64,000 nt of DNA from Acanthosepion lycidas (GCA_963932145.1 OZ010580.1:1334110-1398109); one strand, 5' to 3'; positions 10,726 to 22,170 are shown, numbered from the stretch's first letter. A program made the numbers and translations. The notes: generated by a model from the letters alone, not told the origin.

Positions 10726-12059
10726 TTGAACTTAAACAACAGACAACAAGAATGAAATTGGTGACTCAATACAGACGACACCAACTGTTAGTCATCACTT
10801 ATCAACATTCCTTTTTAGACACATCCATTTTTTTATAGCTTATCTATATTTACCACACTTTCTGACATTGATGAAGTATTTTAACGTGTCACTGTTGGTA
10901 GAAAATTCAGTTTTATGGAAAAATAGATAAACTAATTTAGTCGTCCACACTTTTGAAAAAAATGTCTGAAATTTATAGTGGGTGACTTTCTATTTCCTTC
11001 TGAGATGTATTCATAATATACTTGTATTAATTTTATCGATAATTAATTAGGTAAGTGTAATTAATCGGCTTGGAATTAAATCCAATTTGCTTCATCATAG
11101 TTTGAGTAATCCGAAGAAAAATGAATTTGAAACTCATAAGTTGGTAACTGTTAGTTTCGTGGATCTTATCAATGGATTACGAATAAGGCATTTAGTGAAA
11201 CCGCCACAAATATCTTTACATTTGTTGAAACAGTAACTGATAATTGAATCGACAAAAAGAGTTCCAGTTCCAGCGGGGACAGTTTGTGTTACACTAATAC
11301 CCCTAGGAAAGGCATGAACTCGCTTCTCCCGTATTAGCTCTGGGTAAATAGCGGGACAATTCCCTTTATTCTTGTAAGGTAGTCCATCTTGGGCGTTCGA
11401 TAAGAGATCATAAAAGATCGTTCATTGATTCTGGTAGAAAGAAACCCGTGTTCTTTGGTGAGGAGATGGGTACTGCCTAGTACCCCGCCTCAATTCCCCG
11501 AGAGAAGACATAAAGGTGAATTAATTGACCTGACAACCCGGCAATCTAATGGGTCATAGGTAACGTCAACATTTTAATATAGATTCTTTCTTACTTTTTG
11601 TTCCCGTAAAGTCTTTGCTTTATTTAAGTTTTTCTCTCTGTTCCCTTTTGATTTTCTTCTTATATCGCAGCCATTTTTTATATCAATTTTATCTTTATAT
11701 TTTCGAGTTTAGTTCACAGGGGAGAGAAATCTTGCAAGCAAAGCCTCTTTTAGAAATCGGCTATCAATATTTTGGCTTCTTAATGAGCTGGGATACCGAA
11801 GGCTTTACTCATTTACTAAGATGAACTGAATAGGGGAAATATAGAGACGAAGATTATGACAATCATTCATTGCTTCTGGTGTCAAAAAACTGAGTATCAC
11901 TTGACATCTACCTTCCCTGAAAATTATCATTGATAATGGTAGTCTTTAAAAGGCAACTAACATTGATACTGGCTGGAATTATGTAAGCCACCTCAGCTTT
12001 TAGGCAGGCTTCTATCGATGTTTGCAAAAAAAATGTTCCTTAAATAACTAACCATACTT
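10726..12059. other. unassigned sequence
   Basis: No gene was found. The part at 11260-11570 is GC-richer and may be an unclassified repeat. It has no open frame with a known motif and no second copy in the window. Confidence 0.45.
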
Positions 12060-12480
12060 GATTGGTAGCAAGACTATCATTTTACACTTGAAATGACTAG
12101 ATGTAACCGCAAGTTCTATAGTAATAGTTTCCTCTATCGCACTTCTCGCTTGTGGGACTCTTTGATATAAAAATAATTTAAATTCAATATAAAACGTTAT
12201 CTTCTGTCTTGATACTTATTCTTTTCTTCTTCTCGGTCCTTAATAATGTTTATCTTTTTATTATATTGTTTCATAGACATTAACCGCCGCGCGTCTTAGT
12301 GGCTTTGTAACCTTGCTTGGGGTGAAAAAATCTTTGAGAAAAATCTTCCGTGCCTTTATTCTTCGACTTTTTCAAGTTTATTTTTTTTTCCCCACAATTT
12401 TATCGCTTTTCCCGCTTTAATTACCCACTTGACTGGTTATTTATTTATACTGGACGAGGATCATGGCACCAACTCCTGGT
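12060..12480 (+). mobile_element. jockey-like LINE 3' end with coding remnant
   Basis: At 12086-12170 the plus strand encodes EMTRCNRKFYSNSF...RTSRLWDSL, the conserved C-terminal tail of jockey-like LINE reverse transcriptases ('R..FY.NSF.PRT..LWNSL'). The same tail occurs at 20635-20710. The rest is 3' untranslated sequence shared with the inverted copy at 9760-10100. It is a 5'-truncated insertion with no intact frame. Confidence 0.8.
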
Positions 12481-12999
12481 TCATGTGTTTTGACAATGGA
12501 AGGCGACAAATTTGCTGGAAATATAAGAGTTTTGTTGCGGACTTTGTTGTAAAACATTTCGGGAAAGGCGAGTTCAGTTTGATAGCTTTGTGTTAAAAAC
12601 TCCAGATTGAAAAGCATGATGCTCACAGTTCAAATCTGCGGCATAACAGTTAAATGACATGAGGAAAGCAACTTTGAATTTTGGGAGGGGGGTATCTTAT
12701 CTCACCCGCCGGAAAAATCATTAGGAGAGGATCATATATTTAAAAACCAAAAAGAGTAACAATTGCGCGTATAAAGTCATCTGAGAAGAGTAATGAGGAA
12801 ATCAACGGAATCAAGAGAAGAAAGTTAATGTAAGGTGATATAGAGATTGGTGAGAGAGAGTGTGACAGACATGGTCGAAATTAGGGAAGGGAGAGAGAGG
12901 AATGATTTTAAATCTATTTTTATTACAATACTTAATAGTGATGAAGAGGCGGGGCTAAGGACCAGACATTGACCTATTTAATAGGTTATCTCACCGGAA

Positions 13000-13003
<4 letters not shown>
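12481..13003. other. unassigned sequence
   Basis: Nothing recognisable. The purine content rises toward the GA array. Confidence 0.5.

Positions 13004-13058
<55 letters not shown>
13004..13058. repeat. (GA)n microsatellite
   Basis: A run of about 27 GA units. The open frames on the opposite strand are serine-leucine artefacts of the repeat. Confidence 0.98.
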
Positions 13059-13063
<5 letters not shown>

Positions 13064-13966
13064 ATGTAAGAAATAAGAGGTGGAATTAGGGCTTTTAAGG
13101 AAAGAAAGGGGGATAGAGATTTGGAAAATGAAAATAAGAGGATTAATGTATGTGGCCATATAGCGGCTAATTTGTGAACACACACACACACATGAAAACC
13201 AAAAATATGCATAAGGCAATATAGTTTTACATTGCACATTTCATACCTATAATCCGTTTGTTGCATTGTCACGATATCCTATGTTTGCGGTGAACTACGA
13301 TCGTTCCTTTGCAGTGGATTGCATCGGCTGTATCCAGGCCCTACTACAGTAGAGTCGCGCCGTGTTGGTTTTCTCACTGAAATTCAACATCCATCTTTTC
13401 AGCAGGCGAAAGGCTTTCTTCTAATAATATATCGTATCAGTCAATTTTATTGTCTCCAGCAGGGAAATGGTGCCGAAAACTTGTCAATGACGGAGAGGTT
13501 ACAATGAGTGAGAGACCCTCCCTGCCATCTGCAAGCTCCCAAGTCAAATCCCTCACTAAATATCTCGACGGGAGGAACATTTTGTACCAAGAAATCACTC
13601 CTTCTCGCTAGTTGCTGATTAGTCAAATCACGGACTAATGAAAAGATGCACGCTTCATTATGCTTATTTTCCTTTTTTTTTCTTGCGGAATTTGGATCTC
13701 AACTAATCCTGTCAAATATACCGTATTTCAGAAATCTGGGTGGCTGTTTATGAGGGAATTCTATTCTTCCTAATTCTTAATCTTCAAGTATTCTTTTTTA
13801 TACTACAACCACAATATTACAGGTTGACATATTTCAAGAATAGGTCATGTCAAGTTTGATCCTACATAATTTGGTGTGTGTAGGACTGTAACATTTCCAT
13901 GGCTTCTCAAATATATGAATGGCCAACTAAGCAAATAATATGGCCTATAACACTTTTTTATATTCA
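13059..13966. other. unassigned sequence
   Basis: No recognisable gene or element. A short CA run lies at 13180-13191. Confidence 0.5.

Positions 13967-14014
<48 letters not shown>
13967..14014. repeat. (ATCT)n microsatellite
   Basis: About 12 ATCT units, followed by a GT/G-rich stretch with a run of nine or more G at 14031. Confidence 0.97.
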
Positions 14015-14194
14015 GTGTGTGTTTGTGTGGGGGGGGGGAGAAAGCGGAAAGTGGTACTTCCTATGTAAGCTATACGTTGTATATATATATTGATACTGTT
14101 TCCGGAAATTACGGGGAGGTTAATATGTCGGAAGGAAACTTACTCTGCCATTAAATTACTAAATCTAATTTAGGCAGGACTTCTGTTGGTAAAT

Positions 14195-14655
14195 TTGGAG
14201 GAGGAGAGAAAATAGAAGGAGAAAGGAGGAGTGGGTTATAAACGAAGAGAAGAAAGGAAAAATTAAAAGGTGAAATGTTGGAAAAGAAGAGGAGGAAGAG
14301 AAAATGCAGATAAATATAAAACTAGAATAAGGAGGTTAAAATAATAAAAAGGAAGATAAAATTCATATGAAAAAGAGAAAAAGAAGGAACGAAAAATAGA
14401 AGACAAGGAGAGAAAAATGATGAAAAAGTGGAGAAAAAACTAAGAAAAATAAAAAGAAAGAAGAATCTGAAGAGGAAAAGAAAAGTTTGAGAAATATGGA
14501 ACAAAAACGAAAGGCTAAAAAGAGGAGAGAGAAAAAGAGTGAAAGAAGAAGAAAAAGAAAGGGTGGAAATAGGATTTGGAATTTCGGTGTAGAAGAAATC
14601 TCAAAAAAGTGGGGAAAAAAAAAAAAAGGCAGAAAAGAAAACGAGAAAAAAGTGA
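14195..14655 (+). repeat. polypurine tract (GA-rich)
   Basis: About 460 bp in which the plus strand is overwhelmingly A and G, without a fixed period. Such tracts can form triplex (H-DNA) structures. A similar but longer tract lies at 41990-42720. Open frames on the minus strand are Phe/Ser/Leu artefacts of the composition. Confidence 0.9.
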
Positions 14656-14878
14656 ATCATTGAACAGACTTTGGAGAAAGTGATTGATTGCGTGACATGA
14701 AACGCCATTGAATATGGAAATTTTCGTTGGCTTCCGACACTCGACGTTTATTTTTAGTAGTCGGAAAATAATCAACTCTAAAAAGAACCAAGAGTTGAGG
14801 AATAACGGACAGTGGAAAAAGTAAAAATCTGAGAAAAATATTAAAAAGTTGAAGAAAAAATTCATATATAAGTGAGCA

Positions 14879-14880
<2 letters not shown>
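14656..14880. other. unassigned sequence between polypurine tract and (TA)n
   Basis: 'gtgacatgaaacgccattgaatatgg' and 'cttccgacactcgacg' are distinctive but have no clear match elsewhere in the window. Confidence 0.4.

Positions 14881-14922
<42 letters not shown>
14881..14922. repeat. (TA)n microsatellite
   Basis: A TA run of about 42 bp abutting the hairpin-type repeat copy to its right. Confidence 0.98.
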
Positions 14923-14927
<5 letters not shown>

Positions 14928-15120
14928 AAGGTATGCTATATTTATGGGATAAAGTGCTTAATATCAGTGATAGAGCGTATGTAAATATAGAAGTGAATTT
15001 TCAAGTCAACATTCAGAGGCGACAGACTGTTTCATGCTAAACGCAATCATCAGATTAGGTCGCTTGATGCTTGCGTCTAGCATGAAACAGCCTGTCGCCT
15101 CTGAGTATTGACTTCAATGT
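14923..15120. mobile_element. compact hairpin-type repeat with hammerhead-like cores
   Basis: The left part matches the copies at 829 and 61566. From 15003 the two arms, 'aagtcaacattcagaggcgac' and its near reverse complement ending 'tattgacttcaatgt' at 15117, are separated by only about 10 bp near 15058. On the minus strand the left arm has an exact hammerhead core: CTGATGA at 15053-15047, mini-stem TGC/GCA with loop GTTTA, GAAA at 15033-15030 and GTC at 15023-15021. On the plus strand the right arm has TTGATGC at 15064-15070, GAAA at 15084-15087 and GTC at 15094-15096, so its CTGANGA box is degraded. The T-rich interior seen in other copies is deleted. Stem I pairing is weak in this copy. 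Confidence 0.75.
15021..15053 (-). ncRNA. candidate hammerhead ribozyme core, canonical CTGATGA
   Basis: CTGATGA, TGC-GTTTA-GCA, GAAA, ACAG-T-CTGT and GTC occur in order on the minus strand. Stem I pairing is poor (U-G, then mismatch), so the catalytic state is doubtful. Confidence 0.45.
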
Positions 15121-15215
15121 CCACACACACACACTCATACGCACATATATATAAACTCACACACACACATATATATAAACTCTCTCTCTCTCATACACAC
15201 ACACACACACATAAA

Positions 15216-15263
<48 letters not shown>

Positions 15264-15264
15264 A
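15121..15264. repeat. compound (CA)/(TA)/(TC) microsatellite
   Basis: Alternating blocks of CA, ATAT and CTCT repeats. The same block order, 'acatatatataaactctctctctc', recurs about every 50 bp. Confidence 0.95.
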
Positions 15265-15301
15265 ACTCTTTCACCACAAGATATGAGACAAACTTACTAG
15301 T

Positions 15302-15302
15302 C

Positions 15303-15358
<56 letters not shown>
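15302..15358. repeat. (ATCT)n microsatellite
   Basis: About 14 ATCT units. Confidence 0.97.
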
Positions 15359-16110
15359 CTGTTCATGCCTCTACACATGTGTATATTGAGAACGAGAATA
15401 ATGAGGTTTTAAATTATATATTCTTAATTATTTGTAATTATTTAACTTTATCATTCCAAAATGTCGCACTTTTTTCCGTTCACTCACCTGCAAAGTATTT
15501 AAACTCACCGACATTTGTTTTGCAATTCTGGTTTATTCACATTTTTCTTGAATTTATGTCAACTTTTTGGCGGTATTTCTGTTCTTTCTTGAGTTAGTCA
15601 AAAGATTCAAGTTAATATTTTGCAAACGATTTTTGTTGTGCTTTTGTTCCTCTTTTGTTTGTGACAAATGATTGCGCGTGAATATTCCCTAAAACAATTC
15701 CGTAGAGCTTTATCCATGACAAAGATGACGACTCTGTCGGTTATTCCTTTTGATGTGTAATGCGCAGAAGACATTGTCAGAGATCGTATGTTGCGAAATA
15801 ACACGGAATGAATTACGGTGTTGATGAGAGAATTGTCACCAGTTGATGAAAAATGCCATCAGATCCGGTTTTCTTATTTCAATGGACGTTTTACACACTG
15901 ACGATTTGCATAAAAAATTTAGAACACATTTTAGAAGACATAAATTTTTCTAATATGAAACAAAGTTACACGACGTACAGGTAAATTTTAGCGTAAAGTG
16001 TCCCGTTTCTGATGAAAGCAAGCTGAACATACACGATGACTGCGGCAACATATTCTGCCACGTTCTTTGAAATACATACATTCATAACTTTGTAAAATAA
16101 TTAAAATAGT
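15359..16110. other. unassigned sequence
   Basis: No gene or repeat was recognised. Confidence 0.5.
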
Positions 16111-16116
16111 TTTCTC

Positions 16117-17720
16117 ATGACATTTACTTTTAAAAGAAATGCGAATAAATTATTATCACAAGAGAGGCTCTTTGTGTCTATTCGTAATAATTTTAAACGT
16201 GTTCGCAAAGGGGCAAAGATTTTGTTCGCTGACAAAATGAGGCACCGTATAGTGTCTAACAAGTTTGGTTATCGTGACTACTTACGGATCTCTAATAGCG
16301 TGTTAAATATGAGTAAGCCTTCTGTCTCTCTTCACCTAATATGAGATGTTAATATTTACTCGTAAATCAGAATGTTTTGCTCGTAAATTCTCTTCCAATT
16401 CTACTCTTGACTCATCTGCTGTATCTTTTCCTGACTTTTCACTTATAATTGAGTCTTTGCTGTGTGATATGTATATAACTACATTTATGGTTTCTGCTAT
16501 CATTAGTCAAATCGATTTCCAATATGTGGATTCGTGAGTATTCTTGCAATAGAAAATCTCCTCTTGAAATGACTTCTGTCCTCTCTAAAATTGACAATAA
16601 ATACCATGCTGCTTCTTGCTTTTTGGTAATCCTCTTCTGTAATTTCAGACTTTAAGAATTCAAGCGAACCATCCGATCCTTTCAATTACCGGCTTGTAAG
16701 CCTTCTACCTCTTTTTGGTTAAGTACTAGACGCTCTAACCAACTCCAAATTGGTTAAGCATCTCACCTCTCAGAATTTTCGTTCAGACAAGCAATATATC
16801 TTTCTCTTCTGTAGGTCAACTGATGTTTTAACAGTCACTGCTTAAAGAGTCTACCTTTCATATCTATTTTTAGATAAGAATGTTGAAGCCCAGGCTGTTG
16901 CTTTGTATACCTCGAAAGCGTTTGACAGGATTTACCATGCTGGTCTTCTTCAGAAGTTGAAAGATTATGGTACTTCTGAACGATTTTGTGATTTGATCCA
17001 ATCTTTCTTATTAAATCGCGCAATGAAGGTTCTTTTGAACAGCCACACAGAATTTTTGCATTAATGCCCTATTCTTGAAACAAATTTATTCGGAATTTTC
17101 ATCAACGATCTTTACGATGCTATCAATTCTCAAATCAGTACCTATGTTGATGATACAACTATTTACTCTTGTCTTTATGGTAAGTCAGATCAGTACAATA
17201 AGGTCACATTAGCAGCTCATCTAAAAAATGTCCTACATTCTGTTGTTAACCGAGGCAAGAAATATCTTGTTAATTTTAAAACTTGCAAAACGACATCATC
17301 TGAGAAAATCTTTTTTGAATTCCAGCATCACGGGTATCCATGAGAGTGACTCACTTCGCATTCTCTAGCTGACATTTTCCGTTGAAGTAAAATGGAAATC
17401 AGTATCTATTAGGTTGATGCAAAAATAATGACGTAATAATGTCGTTTTTTGATGTATTTTTTAACGTCAAAAAACGACATTATTACGTCATTATTTTTGC
17501 ACCAACCTAATAGTTCTTCTGCTAGAAAGATTAGTTCATTGTGTTGTGCTAGATAATTTTTTTCTCACCAGAATCTAACAGATTCATAAATCTACCATTC
17601 GTCTATGCATTGAATATTTACTGTCGCATCTCGCTTGGATCTTCTGCTGTGCATTTATATTGATATTCTTGATAAAATGCAACAAAGAATCTGCAATTTG
17701 CAATATGTATTGTTTGTTTT
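16117..17720 (+). mobile_element. jockey-like LINE, reverse transcriptase region, decayed
   Basis: Plus-strand frames read in the order of a jockey-type ORF2. First is the linker between endonuclease and RT (RDYLRISNSVLN; ARKFSSNSTLDSS near 16390-16410). Then comes the RT core with SKAFD at 16912-16926, where the family's catalytic aspartate just before SKAFD reads Y, INDLYDAI near 17110, and YVDD at 17143-17154. The thumb side has KKYLVNFKT and the C-terminal side has DKMQQRICNL near 17670. Many stops and frame changes interrupt it. The endonuclease domain is missing at the 5' end. A mariner-type MITE is inserted at 17409-17510, between codons of the post-RT region. The final 'RT..LWNSL' tail is absent here but is found at 20635. 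Jockey-like is the best class; the exact clade is not settled. Confidence 0.85.
17407..17512. mobile_element. mariner-type MITE (copy 1) with TA duplication
   Basis: A 102-bp nearly perfect palindrome at 17409-17510. It begins TTAGGTTGATGCAAAAATAA and ends with its inverse CCAACCTAA, flanked by TA on both sides. The termini match the TTAGGTTGGTGCAAAAGTAA ends known for mariner-derived MITEs such as human MADE1 (Hsmar1). There is no coding capacity, so movement would need a mariner transposase supplied elsewhere. It sits inside the jockey-like LINE and is therefore younger than that insertion. A second copy lies at 56994-57094. Confidence 0.92.
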
Positions 17721-17744
17721 GTTGAAGGGAAAACGACTTACCAG

Positions 17745-17757
17745 CCCCCCCCCCCCA
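17745..17757. repeat. poly(C) run
   Basis: A homopolymer of about a dozen C, unusual in such an AT-rich region and prone to sequencing-length error. Confidence 0.9.
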
Positions 17758-17840
17758 AACAACACACGCTTGTACGTGTCTCACGTACAAAATAGGTGAG
17801 AGAAAATGTGTCCGATTCAAAAGCAGCCATTTGAAAACAA

Positions 17841-18610
17841 CTCGTTATCGGAGTTTAGAGATTTTACGAGACTAGGGAACAACGCTGACGAGACGCCAAC
17901 GAGTCGAGTGGTTGTGTTTTGTGTGTGAAGTTTTTACACTACCCAGTAATCAGATGCAAAAGAGGCTTCGGATCACATGTGGACAAGTTTGTCAACACCA
18001 GTTACATCTGGGTTTTTCCTGTTAGCAGTTACCTTTTAAGAACAACTTGTCCTTGTAGTTTAGAGCATTTGTGAGACTTGTGAGGAACACTGAGGAGATG
18101 CATACAAGTTGGGTTTTTGTGCTTTTGTGTGTGAAGTTTTACTTTAGTCTCACCGATTGTGATTTGTAAACAAGACTATGAGAAAAAAATGAATAGTTTG
18201 CCTGGAGAACCTTTGTCACTCAGGATTAACCCCCACTAAGGATTTTTGCTAGTTGCTCGAATTTAAGCAACAAGCTATTTCGTCACTCATGGCAAGTTTG
18301 ACCTGAAACTAATTTGATGGTTCAGATTGTGATTTCACTATTGTTCAGAAAGGCTGAACTAGTTTGTGATCTGTGTGAAGAACATTGCTAGCATTCTGCC
18401 GCTTCAATTGATGGGAGATGCGTTTGCTGGGTTCCAACAGCTCGTCAAGGAAGAAAGAAAAGATGTAGGCTATATCAAAGGTTGCCTTTGCCACAGATCC
18501 GTTCATAGCATGCGACCTGTTCATAGTTAGGTGCTGGAATGCAAACGAATCTGTGGATTAAACCCCACTAAGAATTTCTGCCAGTCGTTCGAATTTAAAC
18601 GACAGTTTTG
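17841..18610. repeat. diverged internally repeated block
   Basis: Segment 17842-17960 ('tttagagattttacgagac', 'gtgtgtgaagtttttac') is repeated in diverged form at 18041-18160. A second pair, 'ggattaacccccactaag...gctcgaatttaagc' at 18223 and 'ggattaaaccccactaag...gttcgaatttaaac' at 18556, is offset by 333 bp. Both pairs suggest an old repeat with nested duplications, perhaps a retroelement UTR. There is no coding motif. Confidence 0.6.
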
Positions 18611-18787
18611 AGTTTAAATTAATAAACAAAAGTTATTCAATAAATTTGTAGAATTATAAAAATATGGCGTTATTATAATTTTGAATTGTTATTGTCGTCA
18701 TAATAATATTATAACGAAAATTGATTGAATTATTTTATTTTCTTGATATTTCTGTAAATTTTATCTTATAGAGCGAAACTTTCGGAA

Positions 18788-18860
18788 TACACACACACAT
18801 ACACGGTCACTCACATACACACACACACGCGCATACACTCACACCCACATACACACACGA
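18788..18860. repeat. (CA)n microsatellite, interrupted
   Basis: CA-rich run with TA, CG and TC interruptions. Confidence 0.9.
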
Positions 18861-20030
18861 AAACTCGCAGACATTATTCACAGGCATACATGATATTTTT
18901 TCTGTTTTTCATTGGCTCAGGGAAGAGTTTTATTAAATGCGACAAAATTAATAATGAATATTCAAAAGTAAGATCGATCATCGAACACTAATATTACAAA
19001 AACAATTTGCGACAGACCCTCCTAAAAAAAAGTAAAAACAAAACAAAACAACGATATTCAAAATAAGAAAACATCAATTCCCGTGTGAAGTAAATTTCCC
19101 AAGTTTCTCTACGCTCCCAAAGAATAATAATGCCGAAAAATGATTAATTACTTTGCATAGGTTCTTAAAGTTGTTCAGAGAATTTCATTTTATTTTATTC
19201 TTCTTTCCCTAATTTTCTTTTTATCTCTAAATATTTCGTTATTTGATTTTCTACTTTTGTAAAGTATCGACCATTGCATCTTACATTTGACCATCTTTAT
19301 ATATTCTGGGCAAAAGTTTACTAAGTCAAAATGGCTACAATTGAAAGAAAAGAAAAAAATGGAGAAAAAGAGAGAAAAGGAAAAGCAACAATAAGGAATG
19401 TGTGTAAAATGAAAAAAAAAAAACAAACAAAAAAACGACGAAAATTATAAATAACCACGCCATTTTACACGTATGCAGATACGCGTAGCAGTGGGCGTAT
19501 ATGCGCACGTGCACGAACACATAGACACACACACACACGCAGAAAAAAAAACAACAAAAAACTCAAAACTTGCACGAATGAAACAAAAAAATCGAGACGT
19601 ATAAGCATTAAATTGCCTATAACCCTGACGAGTGAACAGTGATTTTTGTCTGCGAAGCTCTGGATTCTTTTTAATGTAAAAACAGCAACAATAAGACTAC
19701 ATTACATTTCGTTTGTAATGGCTAAAAACGTAATAAATTATGTTTTTAATAACATTTACTTCATTGAAATAATAATTTATTTCATTTTAAAAATTGCTTT
19801 TACACAGAATTAAAATACTTTATTAATAAATAAATTTCTCTGGAATATTTTCAACAAGGCTAAATGACAACTAGTTCTACTAATTCTTATTACTAATTCT
19901 TATTAATAATTATTATTTAGTCCGGATGATATAGTCTAGGTAATAAAATATCACAAAACAAAAAACATTATTCATTCAAATAAAAAAGTACAATTTAATT
20001 GGTATTAATTAATTTAAAACTTGTTTTATG
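18861..20030. other. unassigned AT-rich sequence
   Basis: No gene was recognised. Minor CA runs lie near 19520. Confidence 0.5.
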
Positions 20031-20032
20031 AA

Positions 20033-20215
20033 CAATATTACTTATTCTGTTACAAAACACATTAAAATATTACTTATTCTGTTACAAAACACATTAAAAT
20101 ATTACTTATTCTGTTACAAAACACATTAAAATATTACTTATTCTGTTACAAAACACATGAAAATATTACTTGTTCTGTTACAAAACACATTAAAATATTA
20201 CTTATTCTACTTAAA
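20033..20215 (+). repeat. 32-bp minisatellite, about 5.5 units
   Basis: Units starting 'cttattctgttacaaaacac' occur at 20041, 20073, 20105, 20137, 20169 and (partial) 20201, an exact 32-bp period with only two mismatches. There are no spacers, so it is not a CRISPR-like array. Confidence 0.97.
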
Positions 20216-20529
20216 ATTTCTTGCAGTGATTTTTCTTTATACATTTAACCATAGCCAGAAACCAAAGTTGTGACATGTCTTACTTCATGTTCTTTTGAGA
20301 CAGTGTCATAACGTTATATTGCAATATATGTTTTGCCCTTTATATCCTGTTATTAAAATTAAAATCAGTCGCTCATCCAAAATATTTCCATTTAAGATCC
20401 TAAATTAATTAAGATTGATATGTCCGATTTCAATATAAAAAAAACAAAAACATAACAGCTTACAGAATTTGCTTCCCTAATAAAATTTCCCACCGCCATA
20501 ATACCGCTTCTTTCTATGCCTTTTCAATA
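20216..20529. other. unassigned sequence
   Basis: Nothing recognised. Confidence 0.5.
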
Positions 20530-21055
20530 AATATTTAATTGCAATATTTGTGATGAGAGTTCGTCTTTGGTATCTAGACTCTATGAATTTAAGCGTGCTA
20601 CCAGATTGGCGGGAGGATTCCATCCTTTTACAGTTGAAATGACTAGATGTAACCGTAAGTTCTATGCTAACAGTTTCTTCCCTCGCACTTCTCACTTGTG
20701 TAACTCTCTCTCTCAACCTCTTGCTTTCTAATCATCTTTAGTATTTAAAAATCTAGATGCAATGTTAGTCGTCATCTTTTGTCTTCTTTATTCCTGTTCT
20801 TTACTGTCCTCTCTCCTTAATAGTAGTTTTTCTCATATTATCTAACACTCAGTAACCCCTTGCATCCAAGTAGCTTTATTGCCTTTGATCTTCAAAAATT
20901 TAAATGCAATCTTAGTCGTTATCTTATGTCTTCTTAATTCCTGTTCTTTTATTGTCCTCTCTCCATAATTATGTTTTTCTTTTAAACTTGTTCTTTCGTA
21001 ATTTTTAACCCCTTACATGATGTGAAATGTTAAAATAAATGACAGAAACGGTCTT
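20530..21055 (+). mobile_element. jockey-like LINE 3' end
   Basis: The plus strand encodes the RT C-terminal tail: RATRLAGGFHPFTVEMTRC and NRKFYANSFFPRTSHLCNSL at 20597-20711. The 3' untranslated sequence follows, with 'aactttaaagatcttcaaaaat'-like motifs that are duplicated: 'tcttctttattcctgttcttt' near 20788 and 'tcttcttaattcctgttcttt' near 20930, a 140-bp offset. It continues the region missing from the LINE at 16117-17720 but lies 2.8 kb away, so it is either a separate truncated copy or the displaced end of the same one. Confidence 0.8.
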
Positions 21056-21708
21056 TTATTCATGAGATGCAAAAATATTGAAATCAAGCATTGAAAATGA
21101 TTTGCATAAATACTCTTATATTTCAGTTAAATGTTAGACAGTAGATTGGAAAATATTTCACCTCTAGGCTAAGGCTAGATGCTATCAAGTCTTGTAAGCA
21201 GATGCTATTTTTCGTATTTACCAAGTTATTTTTGGTGGGTTTAGTGTTATTTTTTTGAGGTTACTTATTTGTTTTGGGAGTGTTCGATGTGCGTATTTTC
21301 TTTGAAAATGACGTTTTGTGTTCAAAGCATTTCTGTTTCTGTTGGATTTAACAGTGACTTGATATATGACATTGATTTGTAAGCAGTTAACGTTTAGTGA
21401 ACGTTTGGAAATTATGCTGCAGTTACAGGTGGAGCTTGTCAGTGTCCAAGTGATTTTTTTTCTTTGTGTTTTTTATTGTTCACAGTATATTTTCAATGCA
21501 GCTAAGTTGAATATTTTGCGCAGTTCACTTGTTTTTGGGAAGTGTTTTTCGATGAATTTGATGAACATTTAATCTATATTCATTTTTCCCTTCAGTTTTT
21601 ATTGTCCAGTGGGTTGAACTGGATGATGTTTTTTTTCCTACTGCATTGTTTGATCCAATGTGGTGTGAATGTTGTTTGCCGATTATGAAACAGCCTTAAA
21701 TAACAGGG
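21056..21708. other. unassigned sequence
   Basis: No gene was recognised. The 68-residue frame at 21366 has no motif. Confidence 0.45.
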
Positions 21709-21733
21709 TTTTTTTTTTTTTTTTTTTTTTTTT
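21709..21733. repeat. poly(T), 25 bp
   Basis: Homopolymer T. It could be the poly(A) tail of a minus-strand retrocopy, but no such copy is evident beside it. Confidence 0.9.
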
Positions 21734-21739
21734 CGGGAA

Positions 21740-21970
21740 AATTACCATTCAAGCAAGAGAGAACCAAACAATGCAATAGAAAAAGAATCATTCTATACTT
21801 GAAGCCGCCATACAAATGGCAAAATGAATACAGATCAAATATTCATAAAACTCATCGACAAACGCTTCCAGACATCAAACAAATTGCACAAAATATTCAG
21901 CAGAGTGTTGAAAAGTTCTCGGTCCGATAAACTTCTAAAAAAGCTTACTAAACACCCAAATATTGCATAA
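21740..21970 (+). mobile_element. retroelement polyprotein fragment (Penelope-like linker?)
   Basis: The plus-strand frames give KPPYKWQNEYRSN, then after a frame change FIKLIDKRFQTSNKLHKIF. This resembles the 'NxPPxxxxVxTNIGKxFLxLIDKHFPxxxKxHKIFNRNT' region that I recall from retroelement proteins, placed between RT and a GIY-YIG endonuclease. The asparagine-rich end of that motif is lost here. Assignment to Penelope-like elements is tentative, and the fragment is short and broken. Confidence 0.4.
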
Positions 21971-22044
21971 AATGATTATATATATATTTTTTTTTATTTG
22001 GATTGTTTCCAATAACTTAATTGCTGCTGAATATTTTATATTTT

Positions 22045-22170
22045 TTCCAATATATTTATCACTAAAACATAAATGAGGTTTTCATCTCACATATTGCCTC
22101 GTACTTGAAAAAAGTTAAATTCGTCATTCGTATAAGAAAATAAACTTTTTTCCCAGTTCAAATGTACCGA
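22045..22170 (+). repeat. direct repeat copy 1
   Basis: About 110 bp ('cataaatgaggttttcatctc', 'gaaaaaagttaaattcg', 'agaaaataaacttttt') recurs at 22860-22985 with a few substitutions. The 807-bp offset leaves about 690 bp of unique sequence between. The pair could be very short terminal repeats or a segmental duplication. Confidence 0.85.

Noticed and set aside
20033..20215. CRISPR-like array
   Set aside because: Units are contiguous with no spacers, and the context is a eukaryotic repeat-rich region.
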